Origin: Mycobacterium sp. Z3061
GTDB taxonomy: Bacteria > Actinomycetota > Actinomycetes > Mycobacteriales > Mycobacteriaceae
Reading direction: 5' to 3'
Assembly (NCBI RefSeq): GCF_031583025.1
Contig: NZ_CP134062.1
Location: forward strand, 930,001-994,000
DNA: 64,000 nt
Made by a program: the position numbers and the translations under genes. Position 1 is the first letter of the stretch. Every line of letters begins with the position of its first letter. A model generated the notes under the pieces. That model did not search any database and was not told where the DNA came from. It saw only the letters and a list, made by a program, of their open reading frames with translations. Positions 35,776 through 44,600 of this stretch are shown here, piece after piece.

Positions 35776-36372
35776 TCAGGGGCGGTGGAAGTAGCGGCGG
35801 CGGTGGTGCAGCCGGAAGCCCAGTTCCTCCGCCGCGGCAGTCGATTCGGTGTCCGGGACGCACACGTATTGCGGTGTGGCCGCTGCAGTTTCGCGCACCA
35901 GAAGCTGTTCGACGAGTTCGCATTCCAGGCCGGCGGGCGGGGACAGCAGGCGGTCCGGGATCAGCAATCGCGGGGTCAGGCCGCGCTCGTCGTACCAATC
36001 GAAGATCTCCGGTACGGTGCCGGATTGGGCCGAAATATCAAGCGGCACAGCGGCATTACTGGCCAGGGTGGAGCCATGGGCGCGCAGCAGCCAGCCGTTC
36101 AGCCAGAATTGCTCGGCACCCGGTGAGTCCGCAGCGGCGGCTCGCTCGAGACTGCGGATGTCGGCGGTGCGGACGGGTGCGGGGGTCAGGATGCGCACCG
36201 CCGTCACGTCGGCCGGAGCGACGTCGACCACCACGCCGGACTTCGTCTGCACCCGCACCGTCGGGTCGATGGCCAGCAGGCGCCCCACCGCATCCGTCAG
36301 CGGCGGGACGGACCCGGGGGGTCGGCGGTAGCGCAGCGTCACCCGCGTGCCGAGGGCCGGCCACGAGACCAT
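35776..36372 (-). CDS. Rv0428c-like GNAT protein, shortened
   Basis: A 198-residue protein. The N-terminal part ([20 protein letters not shown] through VVVDVAPADVTAVRILTPAP) is the SH3-like segment of Rv0428c, followed by EQFWLNGWLLRA and LTPRLLIPDRLL, the first part of the GNAT domain. The C-terminus jumps from QLLVRETAAATPQYVCVPDT to EELGFRLHHRRRYFHRP. From memory Rv0428c has about 302 residues, so about 100 residues of the acetyl-CoA-binding core are missing, in frame. Catalysis is doubtful. The ATG overlaps the def stop by 1 nt. Confidence 0.75.
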   Translation of the reverse strand: MVSWPALGTRVTLRYRRPPGSVPPLTDAVGRLLAIDPTVRVQTKSGVVVDVAPADVTAVRILTPAPVRTADIRSLERAAAADSPGAEQFWLNGWLLRAHGSTLASNAAVPLDISAQSGTVPEIFDWYDERGLTPRLLIPDRLLSPPAGLECELVEQLLVRETAAATPQYVCVPDTESTAAAEELGFRLHHRRRYFHRP

Positions 36373-36968
36373 CAGTGACCGAACGGGTCGGGTCCCTCGC
36401 CCGGCAGCCAGGACAGGCCGGGAACACCCCAGCCGTGCGATTTGATGGCCCGTTTCGCGGCCCGGGCGTGCCGGCCGATCAGGCAGTCGACGTAGAGGAA
36501 TCCGTCCAGGTGGCCGGTCTCGTGCTGCAGCATGCGGGCGAACAGGCCGGTGCCCTCGATGGAGACGGGCTTCCCCTCGCCGTCCAGTCCGGTGACCCGG
36601 GCCCAGTCGGCACGCCCGGTGGGGAAGGACTCGCCCGGAACCGACAGGCATCCCTCGTCGTCGTCGTGCCCGGCTGACGGCATCGTCTCGGGGATCTCGG
36701 AGGTCTCCAGCACCGGATTGACGACGACTCCGCGGCGGCGGTTGGTCAGCCCCCGATCGTCGGAGCAGTCGTAGACGAAGACCCGCAGCCCGTAGCCGAT
36801 CTGGTTGGCCGCCAGACCGACGCCGTGGGCGGCGTCCATCGTGTCGTACATGTCCTTGATCAGCGCGGGCAGGTCGGCCGGCAGCGACCCGTCGGCGCCG
36901 ACCGGGATCGGCGTCGTCGGGTTGTGCAAGACGGGATCGCCCACGATGCGGATGGGTACGACGGCCAT
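36372..36968 (-). CDS. def: Peptide deformylase
   Basis: A 198-residue metalloenzyme that removes the N-formyl group from new proteins. All three motifs are present: [19 protein letters not shown] (metal Cys; mycobacterial form) and QHETGHLDG (in place of QHEIDHLDG, with Thr-Gly instead of Ile-Asp as in the M. tuberculosis enzyme). The length is as expected. It opens a minus-strand operon def-GNAT-xthA. Confidence 0.97.
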   Translation of the reverse strand: MAVVPIRIVGDPVLHNPTTPIPVGADGSLPADLPALIKDMYDTMDAAHGVGLAANQIGYGLRVFVYDCSDDRGLTNRRRGVVVNPVLETSEIPETMPSAGHDDDEGCLSVPGESFPTGRADWARVTGLDGEGKPVSIEGTGLFARMLQHETGHLDGFLYVDCLIGRHARAAKRAIKSHGWGVPGLSWLPGEGPDPFGH

Positions 36969-37244
36969 GGTCGGCTAGCTTAAGGCGTCTGGTCGCAGCG
37001 GCCCGGAACGGGCCGTGCGGCAAGTGTGACCAAACCGACGGAGGCCGGGCCGGCCAGCGCGTCTGCCAGGCATCCTGCCGGCCGCAGACGTCGCGTATTC
37101 CAAAGCAACTCGGCCGACTCGCGGGTCTGGTTTCCGGCTCAGCAGATAGCGGCGTGTTTCAATAATCGCCGGAGAATGCCCCCGATCTAGGTCAGGTCAT
37201 TCGAGTCAATCGAGTTTTCGCCGGAAGGGTCCAGGGGAAGCGAT
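36969..37244. promoter_or_regulatory. Divergent def / Rv0430-like promoter region
   Basis: This 276-bp gap holds no gene. On the minus strand TAAGCT lies 8 nt before the def ATG. On the plus strand GGGGAAGC precedes the ATG at 37245. No operator was recognised. Confidence 0.4.
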
Positions 37245-37553
37245 ATGGACAGCGCCATGGCGCGGGCACATCGATCGGGGGACAACACTGAGGTCGCGGA
37301 TGGGTTGACCCGGCGCGAACACGACATCCTGGCCTTCGAACGTCAGTGGTGGAAGTTCGCCGGCGTGAAGGAAGACGCGATCAAAGAGCTGTTCTCGATG
37401 TCGGCGACGCGCTACTACCAAGTGCTCAATGCGCTCGTCGACCGGCCGGAGGCGTTGGCAGCCGACCCGATGCTGGTGAAGCGCCTGCGGCGGCTGCGCG
37501 CCAGCCGTCAGAAGGCCCGCGCCGCACGCCGGCTCGGCTTCGATGTGACCTGA
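37245..37553 (+). CDS. DUF3263 family protein (Rv0430-like)
   Basis: A 102-residue basic, helical protein with the DUF3263 core LTRREHDILAFERQWWKFAG, VKEDAIKELFSMSATRYYQV and LNALVDRPEALAADPMLVKR. The ERQWWK block and following helix-turn-helix-like pattern suggest a small DNA-binding protein, which is an inference. GGGGAA precedes the ATG. It is followed by virR after 26 nt, the order Rv0430-Rv0431 in M. tuberculosis. Confidence 0.85.
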   Translation: MDSAMARAHRSGDNTEVADGLTRREHDILAFERQWWKFAGVKEDAIKELFSMSATRYYQVLNALVDRPEALAADPMLVKRLRRLRASRQKARAARRLGFDVT

Positions 37554-37579
37554 GACGCTCCCGGGCTACAGTGGGCTCG

Positions 37580-38053
37580 ATGAATGAGCGCGTACCGGAC
37601 TCTTCCGGGCTTCCCCTGCGGGCCATGGTGATGGTGCTGTTGTTCCTGGGCGTCATATTCCTGCTGCTCGGCTGGCAGGCCCTGGACTCCTCGGGAAAGT
37701 CCGACGACGAGGCGTCGCCGGTGACCACCGTCTCGGCCACCACGGCACCGTCCTCGTCGACCAGCGCCAAGCCGGCGGCGGCGAACGAGGCCGAGGTGCG
37801 GGTCTACAACATCTCGTCGAAGGAAGGCATCGCCAAGACCACCGCCGACGAGCTCAAGGCCGCCGGGTTCAAGGTCACCGAGGTGACCAACCTTTCGGTT
37901 TCAGACGTCACCGCCACCACCGTCTATTACGGCGAAGAAAGCGAGAAGGCCACCGCGGACGCGGTGGGCAAGAAGCTGGGAGCGCCGGTGGAAAAGCGGA
38001 TCTCGGCACTTTCCGACCAACCGCCCGGCGTCATCGTTTTGGTGATGGGTTGA
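37580..38053 (+). CDS. virR: VirR-like LytR_C membrane protein
   Basis: A 157-residue protein with a short cytoplasmic tail, one membrane helix ([20 protein letters not shown]), a Ser/Thr/Ala-rich linker and a C-terminal LytR_C domain ([20 protein letters not shown] through GVIVLVMG). It matches Rv0431, VirR, which affects membrane vesicle release and cell-wall integrity. TACAGT lies 7 nt before the ATG, a leaderless pattern. Confidence 0.9.
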   Translation: MNERVPDSSGLPLRAMVMVLLFLGVIFLLLGWQALDSSGKSDDEASPVTTVSATTAPSSSTSAKPAAANEAEVRVYNISSKEGIAKTTADELKAAGFKVTEVTNLSVSDVTATTVYYGEESEKATADAVGKKLGAPVEKRISALSDQPPGVIVLVMG

Positions 38054-38091
38054 CGCTGATTCCGGAGGCTCGCCACGCTAGGCTCTCCGCT

Positions 38092-38790
38092 ATGCCTAAG
38101 CCTGCCGGTTTGAAAGTCGCAGCCGTAACGTGTGTCGCTCTGGTGAGCGCGTGCTCGTCGCCTCAGCAACCGACGTCGACGCCGGGTACCACCCCGTCGG
38201 TCTGGACGGGATCTCCGGCACCCTCGACCTCCGGCCACCAGGAGGCGACGCCGAGTCCTCAGGCGGGGGCGGCGGCCCAGATGTTGATGACCGTCCTGAA
38301 GGGTCCCGACGGCAATCAGATCGCCACGGCGAAGTTCGAGTTCGCCAACGGCTATGCCACCGTGACGGTCGCGACGACGGGCACCGGCGTGCTCTCACCC
38401 GGCTTCCACGGCATGCACCTGCACAAGGTGGGCAAGTGCGAGGCCAACTCCGTGGCTCCCAACGGCGGCGCGCCCGGTGACTTCCTGTCCGCCGGCGGGC
38501 ATCTGCAGCTGCCCGGAGCCAGCGGCCACGCCAGTGGCGACCTGCCGCCGTTGCAGGTCCGCAAGGACGGCTCCGGGACGCTCGTCACCACCACGGACGC
38601 CTTCACGATGGACGACCTCACTTCCGGCGCCAAGACCGCGATCATCATCCACGCGGGCGCGGACAACTTCGCCAACATTCCGGCGGATCGTTACAAGCAG
38701 AACGACGGGACACCCGGTCCCGACGAGACGACGATGACAACCGGTGACGCCGGCAAGCGGGTGGCGTGCGGTGTCATTGGGTCCGGGTAA
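38092..38790 (+). CDS. sodC: Cu-type superoxide dismutase lipoprotein
   Basis: A 232-residue exported lipoprotein ([20 protein letters not shown], lipobox LVSAC) that dismutates superoxide at the cell surface. The copper ligands HxH are in [13 protein letters not shown], a further His is in [10 protein letters not shown], and the last is in [14 protein letters not shown]. The paired cysteines KVGKC and [11 protein letters not shown] form the family disulfide. M. tuberculosis SodC is known to lack zinc, and here the GGHYHVPGHTG segment reads [11 protein letters not shown], also short of zinc-ligand histidines. ATG 38092 follows TAGGCT by 7 nt, a leaderless pattern. Confidence 0.94.
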   Translation: MPKPAGLKVAAVTCVALVSACSSPQQPTSTPGTTPSVWTGSPAPSTSGHQEATPSPQAGAAAQMLMTVLKGPDGNQIATAKFEFANGYATVTVATTGTGVLSPGFHGMHLHKVGKCEANSVAPNGGAPGDFLSAGGHLQLPGASGHASGDLPPLQVRKDGSGTLVTTTDAFTMDDLTSGAKTAIIIHAGADNFANIPADRYKQNDGTPGPDETTMTTGDAGKRVACGVIGSG

Positions 38791-39946
38791 GGGTCTGGTT
38801 AACGGCCCGGGCTTCCCGCCGTCCTCCAGGGCCCGCAGCCACATCGATTTCGCTCGTTCGCCGCGGCCGACCGTCGGCGTGGAGTGGGAGTTCGCGCTCG
38901 TCGACGCGCAGACCCGTGACCTGAGCAACGAGGCCACCGCGGTGATCGCCGAGATCGGCGAAAACCCGCGCGTACACAAGGAATTGCTGCGCAACACCGT
39001 CGAGGTGGTCAGCGGCATCTGCGAGAATGCCGCCGAGGCGATGGCCGACCTGCGCGACACCCTGGGCCCGGCCCGCCGGATCGTGCGCGACCGCGGCATG
39101 GAGTTGTTCTGCGCCGGGACCCATCCCTTCGCGCAATGGTCCAGCCAGAAGCTCACCGACGCGCCGCGGTACGCCGAACTGATCAAGCGCACCCAGTGGT
39201 GGGGCAGGCAGATGCTGATCTGGGGCGTGCACGTACATGTCGGGATCTCGTCGGCCAACAAGGTCATGCCCATCATGTCGTCACTGCTCAACCAGTACCC
39301 GCACCTGCTGGCACTGTCGGCCTCCTCGCCCTGGTGGGGTGGCGAGGACACCGGGTACGCGAGCAACCGGTCGATGATGTTTCAGCAACTGCCCACCGCG
39401 GGGTTGCCGTTCCAGTTCCAGAAATGGTCGGAGTTCGAGGGCTTCGTCTACGACCAGAAGAAGACCGGCATCATCGACCATGTCGACGAAGTCCGTTGGG
39501 ACATAAGGCCTTCCCCGCATCTCGGCACGCTCGAGGTGCGGATCTGCGACGGCGTGTCCAACCTGCGGGAACTGGGTGCGCTGGTCGCGTTGACGCACTG
39601 TCTGATCGTCGACCTGGACCGCCGGCTGGAGGCCGACCAGCCGCTGCCGACCATGCCGCCCTGGCATGTGCAGGAGAACAAATGGCGGGCCGCCCGCTAT
39701 GGGCTGGACGCCGTGATCATCCTGGATGCCGACAGCAACGAGCGGCTGGTCACCGAGGACCTCGACGACGTGCTCAACCGGCTGGAGCCGATTGCCAAGT
39801 CGCTCAAGTGTTCTGACGAACTGGCGGCGGTGGCCGACATCCCGCGCCGCGGCGGGTCCTACCAACGGCAGCGGCGGGTGGCTGAGGAGCACGACGGCGA
39901 CCTGCGCTCGGTGGTCGACGCGCTCGTGGCCGAGCTGGATATCTAG
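38771..39946 (+). CDS. Carboxylate-amine ligase, GCS2 family (YbdK-like)
   Basis: A 391-residue ATP-grasp-related glutamate-cysteine ligase type 2 homologue: [84 protein letters not shown] and [13 protein letters not shown]. It is the Rv0433 counterpart. Mycobacteria use mycothiol rather than glutathione, so the actual substrates are unknown. The start is uncertain: GTG 38771 overlaps sodC by 20 nt and gives a somewhat longer N-terminus than Rv0433; TTG 38777 is also possible. Confidence 0.88.
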   Translation: MSLGPGKGLVNGPGFPPSSRARSHIDFARSPRPTVGVEWEFALVDAQTRDLSNEATAVIAEIGENPRVHKELLRNTVEVVSGICENAAEAMADLRDTLGPARRIVRDRGMELFCAGTHPFAQWSSQKLTDAPRYAELIKRTQWWGRQMLIWGVHVHVGISSANKVMPIMSSLLNQYPHLLALSASSPWWGGEDTGYASNRSMMFQQLPTAGLPFQFQKWSEFEGFVYDQKKTGIIDHVDEVRWDIRPSPHLGTLEVRICDGVSNLRELGALVALTHCLIVDLDRRLEADQPLPTMPPWHVQENKWRAARYGLDAVIILDADSNERLVTEDLDDVLNRLEPIAKSLKCSDELAAVADIPRRGGSYQRQRRVAEEHDGDLRSVVDALVAELDI

Positions 39947-40332
39947 GCGAGTGCCCCGGCGGCCGGCCGGACAGCGCCGGCGACGCGCCTGAGCAAGTGA
40001 CGCACCACGATCCGGTGCCCTCCACTACCGATGACCAACGCCCGATACACCCTGCCGCGCAGACCGGGGAACTCCGCGAAGGTCAAGGCGCGCAACCGAA
40101 CTCCGTCGGCAGCCGGATCCAGCTCGTAGACCAGTCGGTAGGCCGCGAACGGGTGACGCCCCTTGAGGGCGAGGCGGCGCGGCGGCGTGGCTTCCTCCAG
40201 GGTGAAGCCGAAGGGGACCGTGCTCGGGTCGGCGGGGTCGCGACAGGTCTTGGCCAACAGCGCCGCCCAGGTTTGCTCCGGCGAGGCGTGGATCGCGATA
40301 GCATGCTCATCGATATAGGGTAATCGTTTCAT
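39943..40332 (-). CDS. SRPBCC/DUF2867-like hypothetical protein
   Basis: A 129-residue protein: MKRLPYIDEHAIAIHASPEQ, TPPRRLALKGRHPFAAYRLV and YELDPAADGVRLRALTFAEF fit a START/SRPBCC-like ligand-binding fold, with low certainty. It is divergent from a TetR regulator gene with only 21 bp between the start codons, so it is probably the regulator's target. TATGAT lies 8 nt before the ATG. Its last codon overlaps the end of the GCS2 gene. Confidence 0.72.
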   Translation of the reverse strand: MKRLPYIDEHAIAIHASPEQTWAALLAKTCRDPADPSTVPFGFTLEEATPPRRLALKGRHPFAAYRLVYELDPAADGVRLRALTFAEFPGLRGRVYRALVIGSGGHRIVVRHLLRRVAGAVRPAAGALA

Positions 40333-40353
40333 ATAGAAGGATCATACTAGATC
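40333..40353. promoter_or_regulatory. 21-bp divergent promoter
   Basis: Between the ATG of the minus-strand gene (40332) and the GTG of the TetR gene (40354) lie only 21 bp. They contain GATC-N6-GATC (imperfect dyad) and, overlapping it, TATGAT on the minus strand and CATACT on the plus strand, each 5-8 nt from its start codon. Both mRNAs are probably leaderless, and the dyad is a candidate TetR site. Confidence 0.55.
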
Positions 40354-41013
40354 GTGGCACCTCCGCGGAAGCATGAAACCGACGCGATTCTGGATGCGAC
40401 GCGGGCGCTGGTGCTCACGGCCGGCCCGCGGGCAGCCAGCGTCGCGGCGATAGCCAAGGCGAGCGGCGCCCCCGTCGGCACGCTGTATCACCGCTTCGGC
40501 AACCGGGACGGCGTGGTGATCGCCGCCTGGCTGCGGGCATTGGACCGGTTCCAGCAGCGCGCGCTTGCCGCCGTCGGCGGCACACCCCTGGCGCAGGCCG
40601 CGGCAATGGCTGTGGCGGCCATCGGTTTTGCCCGCGAACTTCCCGACGACGCCCGGCTGTTGCTGACGATCCGGCCCGCGGACCTGGTCGACAGCCACAC
40701 CGACACGGACTTCCGGGAGACCTTGGCCGCGATGAACGCGCCGCTGACGCAACGGATGCGCGAGTTGTGTCATCAGCTCTACGGCACCGACGAACCGCGG
40801 GCACTGGACGCGGTGTACCGCGCCGTGTCGGATCTGCCCTACGCCGTCGTGCGCCGCCACGCCCATGACGATCCGCTGCCGGACTGGCTGGAGGCCGATG
40901 TCGAGGCCGCCGCGCGGGCGCTGCTGCATAGTTATGGGAAGAAAGGGGATGAGTCGGATGGACCCAATCGACGTGGCGATGTTTCCACTGGAATCGGCGT
41001 TGTTGCCGGATGA
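40354..41013 (+). CDS. TetR-family transcriptional regulator
   Basis: A 219-residue protein. The N-terminal HTH is KHETDAILDATRALVLTAGP through AAIAKASGAPVGTLYHRFGN (recognition helix), a good TetR match. The C-terminal ligand-binding region (LPDDARLLLTIRPADLVDSH) is divergent as usual. The GTG start is directly after the short divergent promoter. It is likely to repress itself and the divergent SRPBCC-like gene. Its 3' end overlaps the next gene by about 56 nt. Confidence 0.9.
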   Translation: MAPPRKHETDAILDATRALVLTAGPRAASVAAIAKASGAPVGTLYHRFGNRDGVVIAAWLRALDRFQQRALAAVGGTPLAQAAAMAVAAIGFARELPDDARLLLTIRPADLVDSHTDTDFRETLAAMNAPLTQRMRELCHQLYGTDEPRALDAVYRAVSDLPYAVVRRHAHDDPLPDWLEADVEAAARALLHSYGKKGDESDGPNRRGDVSTGIGVVAG

Positions 41014-41599
41014 GGATCTGCCGCTGCGCATCTTCGAACCTCGTTACACCGCGCTGGTGCGGGACTGCCTCGACAGCCCCGACCCCCGCTTCGGTGTGGT
41101 GTTGATCTCGCGTGGTCGCGAGGTCGGCGGCGGTGACGCGCGCTCCGACGTCGGAACCATGGCGACGATCGAGGACTACGTGGACGCGGGCGGGGGCCGG
41201 TACGCACTGCAGTGCCGGATCGGCGAACGCATCAAGGTGCTGCAGTGGTTCCCGGACGATCCCTACCCGCGGGCCCGGGTGCAGGTGTGGCCCGACGAGC
41301 CCGGGTCGCCGGTGACCCCCGCTGCCTTCCTGGACGCCGAGGACCGGGTGTGGGCGTTGTACGAGCGGATCGCCGACGTGCAGGGCGTGGAACTGCCGGC
41401 CCGTGACGAGGTGTTCGACTACCCGGAGGGTGCCGCCGACCTGTCAAAGATGTTGTACGCGTTAGCATCTCGGGTGCCGATGGGGCCGGCCGACCGGTAC
41501 GCCGTGCTGTCGGCCCCATCGGCCGCCGACCGGCTGGCCGCGTTGCTCGACGCGGTGGAATCGGTCGCCGCGGTGGTGGAGTTTCAGCTCTCGGAGTGA
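40958..41599 (+). CDS. LON N-terminal (substrate-binding) domain protein
   Basis: A 213-residue protein with the LON substrate-binding domain and no ATPase or protease: VAMFPLESALLPDEDLPLRI, FEPRYTALVRDCL, FGVVLISRGREVGGGD and LYALASRVPMGPADRYAVL. It matches Rv0434. Such stand-alone domains may recruit or sense unfolded proteins, but no function is proven. The ATG at 40958 has GGGG 9 nt upstream; ATG 40949 directly abuts that tract and is less likely. Confidence 0.85.
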   Translation: MDPIDVAMFPLESALLPDEDLPLRIFEPRYTALVRDCLDSPDPRFGVVLISRGREVGGGDARSDVGTMATIEDYVDAGGGRYALQCRIGERIKVLQWFPDDPYPRARVQVWPDEPGSPVTPAAFLDAEDRVWALYERIADVQGVELPARDEVFDYPEGAADLSKMLYALASRVPMGPADRYAVLSAPSAADRLAALLDAVESVAAVVEFQLSE

Positions 41600-41614
41600 T
41601 CGTCCGGGGCGCTG

Positions 41615-44600
41615 TTACGTCCAGAAGTCGTTCAAGGGTAAGGCGTACTTGTCGTTGAATGTCAGCGTGGTCAAAGGTGTTCCCGCCGTAGGACTCAAGG
41701 CATATTCGAGCGTGGACATCAGGCCGTAGTGGTCGTAGCGGGTGTTGGTGACGAAGTGCCCGGCTTGCATTCCCCCGACGGTCACCGCGCCCTGGTTCGG
41801 AATGATAACGGTGTTGATCAGGTTGCCCTGGTTGCCGATGCCCAGCGACAGGTTGTTGTAGTCCTCGTCGAACGTGATGATGATCGCGTCGCGCTGGCCC
41901 GCCGTATTCCAGCTGTTCGAGTTCATGATCGTGGACACCGTCTGCTGCAGGAAATGGTCGCCGGCCGCGACGTTGTACTGGTGGTTGGTGAGCTGGCTGG
42001 CAAGCCAATTAGCCGCACCGTTCGGGAAATCGACCGGGCCTTCCATGTTGTAGGAACCGTCGGCGGCGATCCACGAGAATCTCGGCGTGGTGGCGCTGCT
42101 CTGCAGATCGATGCTCAGCTGGGTCAGCGGGAGCAGATGCGTCTGCAGATAGGCAGGGGAGTTGTTGTAGACGTAGGTGAACTGGGCGAAGGGTAGCGCG
42201 TCGACGGCATACTCCCCGGAGGACACGATGGCGCCCGGATACGGCATGCCCTGCGCATACCCTGCCCACGTGATGCCGGCGTTGTCCATGGCTTCCATCA
42301 GGCTGGGCGCGTTGATGGAGGGTGAGGCCGGGTTGTAGATCAGGCCGAAATCCGACCCGCCCATGATCCGGAAGTAGTTCGGGTCGCTGGGGTGCCCCAG
42401 AGCGTAGTAATTGTTGGCGTAGCCGTATGTGTTGATCAGGCTGTTGAGGTAGGGAGCGTTGACGCTGCCCAGGATGTCGGCCGCGCCCTTGTTCTCCATG
42501 TAGATCAGGTAGACGTGGTCGAGTTGGCCGACGTTCGACGTCGGGACGGTGAGCACCGGCGCGGCCAGGGTCGGGTCACCGACGGTGAACGACAGGTTGT
42601 CGGCGAAGGCACCGTTGTAGTTGCCCAGGATCGGGTTGCGGTCGGTGAAGGTCGCGGTGACGACCGCGGAGGTGGTGCCGACCGGGACGGTGCCGGAGAT
42701 GTCGCGGGACTGGAACCCGGTCATTCCCAGGCGGTCAATCGTCGACACGGGTCCGATCGAGCCGGTACCCAGCGCTACCCCGTTGGAGTTGAGGAAGGTG
42801 ACCTGCACCGACGTCGAGGACGGGTCCAACAGGTAGCCGCCCAGCAGTCCGCTCAACGTGTAGGGGACGGTGCCGGTATTGATGCTGGCGGTTGCGGCGG
42901 TCAGATTGACGGTTTGACTGATCGACGACGTGGCCACGGGTCCGCCGCCGGCGAAGTTGTTGCCCGCACCCGGGGCCGGGTTGCCGGGGAAGCCCAGGCC
43001 CAGGAAGTTCGGCACCGTCGGGAACGGAGTGGAGGTCGGCGACGGGTAGGTGAGTGGGGTGCCGTAGGGGACGATGGTCGGGGTGCCGGTGACGGTCCAG
43101 CCGGGGATGGTGACCGAGCTGAAGCCCGTCGTGGAGGGACTGGCGAATTCGAAACTGCCGTTGACGAGCAGGTTGGGGCTCATCGGTAGCCCGGGGATGC
43201 CGTTGTGGCCGATCAGCCAGCCGCCGGTGCCGATGGTGCCGGGACGGCCGAGCAGATTGAGAGTGGCGGAGTAGCCGCCGTTGCCGCCGTTGCCGCCGTC
43301 GCCGATCAGCAGCGAGCTGCCGCCGGCGCCGCCATTGCCGCCGCGGAAGGTGGGGGCGGCCTCCGCGCCGGACCCACCTGCACCGCCGTTGCCGAGCAGC
43401 GACCCGCCGACCCCGCCGCCCGCCGCTTCCGCCGGGGCCCGCGACGGAGAATCCGCCGGTTCCCCGGCGCCGCCGCCGCCGATCAGCGTGGCGTTGCCGC
43501 CGATCCCGCCCTGGCCGCCGAAGTGCCCCGCGCCACCGAAGCCGCCGGCGCCGCCGGACCCGAGCGCGCCGGCGACGCCACCGGGGCCGCCGAGGCCACT
43601 CGCGCCGGTCTGGCTGGATCCGCCGGCTCCGCCCGAGCCGCCGGTGCCGGCGAACTGGCCGCCCGCGCCGCCTAGTCCTCCGGGGCCGGCGATTGAGAAG
43701 GCGGCACCGCCGTCGCCGCCGACCCCCGGCGCCGATCAGTGAGCCGCCGATGGTCCCGGCGCCGCCGCCGAACACCGAGCCGGCGATGCCGGAGTTGCCG
43801 CCGAGGCCGCCGGCACCGCCGATATCCCCGGCTCCACCGACGCCGCCGCCTCCGCCGACGGCGCCGACCAGCCCACTCAGTGCCCCGCTGGCCCCGCCGG
43901 CGCCTCCGCCGCCGCCGCGTAGACCACCGGCCAACTGGCTGGCAATGCCGCCCGCGCCGCCGCCGCCGCCCGAGCCGAAGATGCCGCCGGTACCGCCGGC
44001 TCCGCCGCCTCCGCCGTTGGCGTCGACTCCCGCGGCGGCGCCGACTCCGCCGGCCCCGCCCATCCCGCCGTTGCCGAAGAACAAGCCACCGTTACCGCCC
44101 TGGCCGCCCGCTCGTCCGACACCGGTGGCGCCGAATCCGCCGGAGCCGCCGGTACCGCCGGTGCCCAACAATCCGGCGGCCCCGCCGGGACCACCGGGGA
44201 CGCCGTTGGCGCCGGACCCGCCGGCCCCGCCGTCACCCAACAGCCAGCCACCCGGGCCGCCGGCGGCGCCGCTGCCCGCCGCGCCCGGGGCGCCGTTGCC
44301 GATCAGCGGGCGCCCGGTCAGCGCCACGCTCGGAGCGTTGATCACATTGAGCGCCGCCGCGGGCAGCAGCAGCCCGTTGGCGCCGCCCGCGCCGTTGGCA
44401 CCCGCCGGGGCGCCGAGTCCGCCGATCCCACCGGTCCCGCCCAGCCCCAGCAACACGGCCTTGCCGCCGGCCCCGCCGGCCCCGCCGGCGAAGAGCGGGG
44501 CACCCTGGGCGCCGGCCCCGCCGGCCCCGCCGCTGCCGACCAGCAGTGCTCCGGCCCCGCCACTGCCGCCGGCTCCACCGGCGCCGGCCGCAGCGAACCC

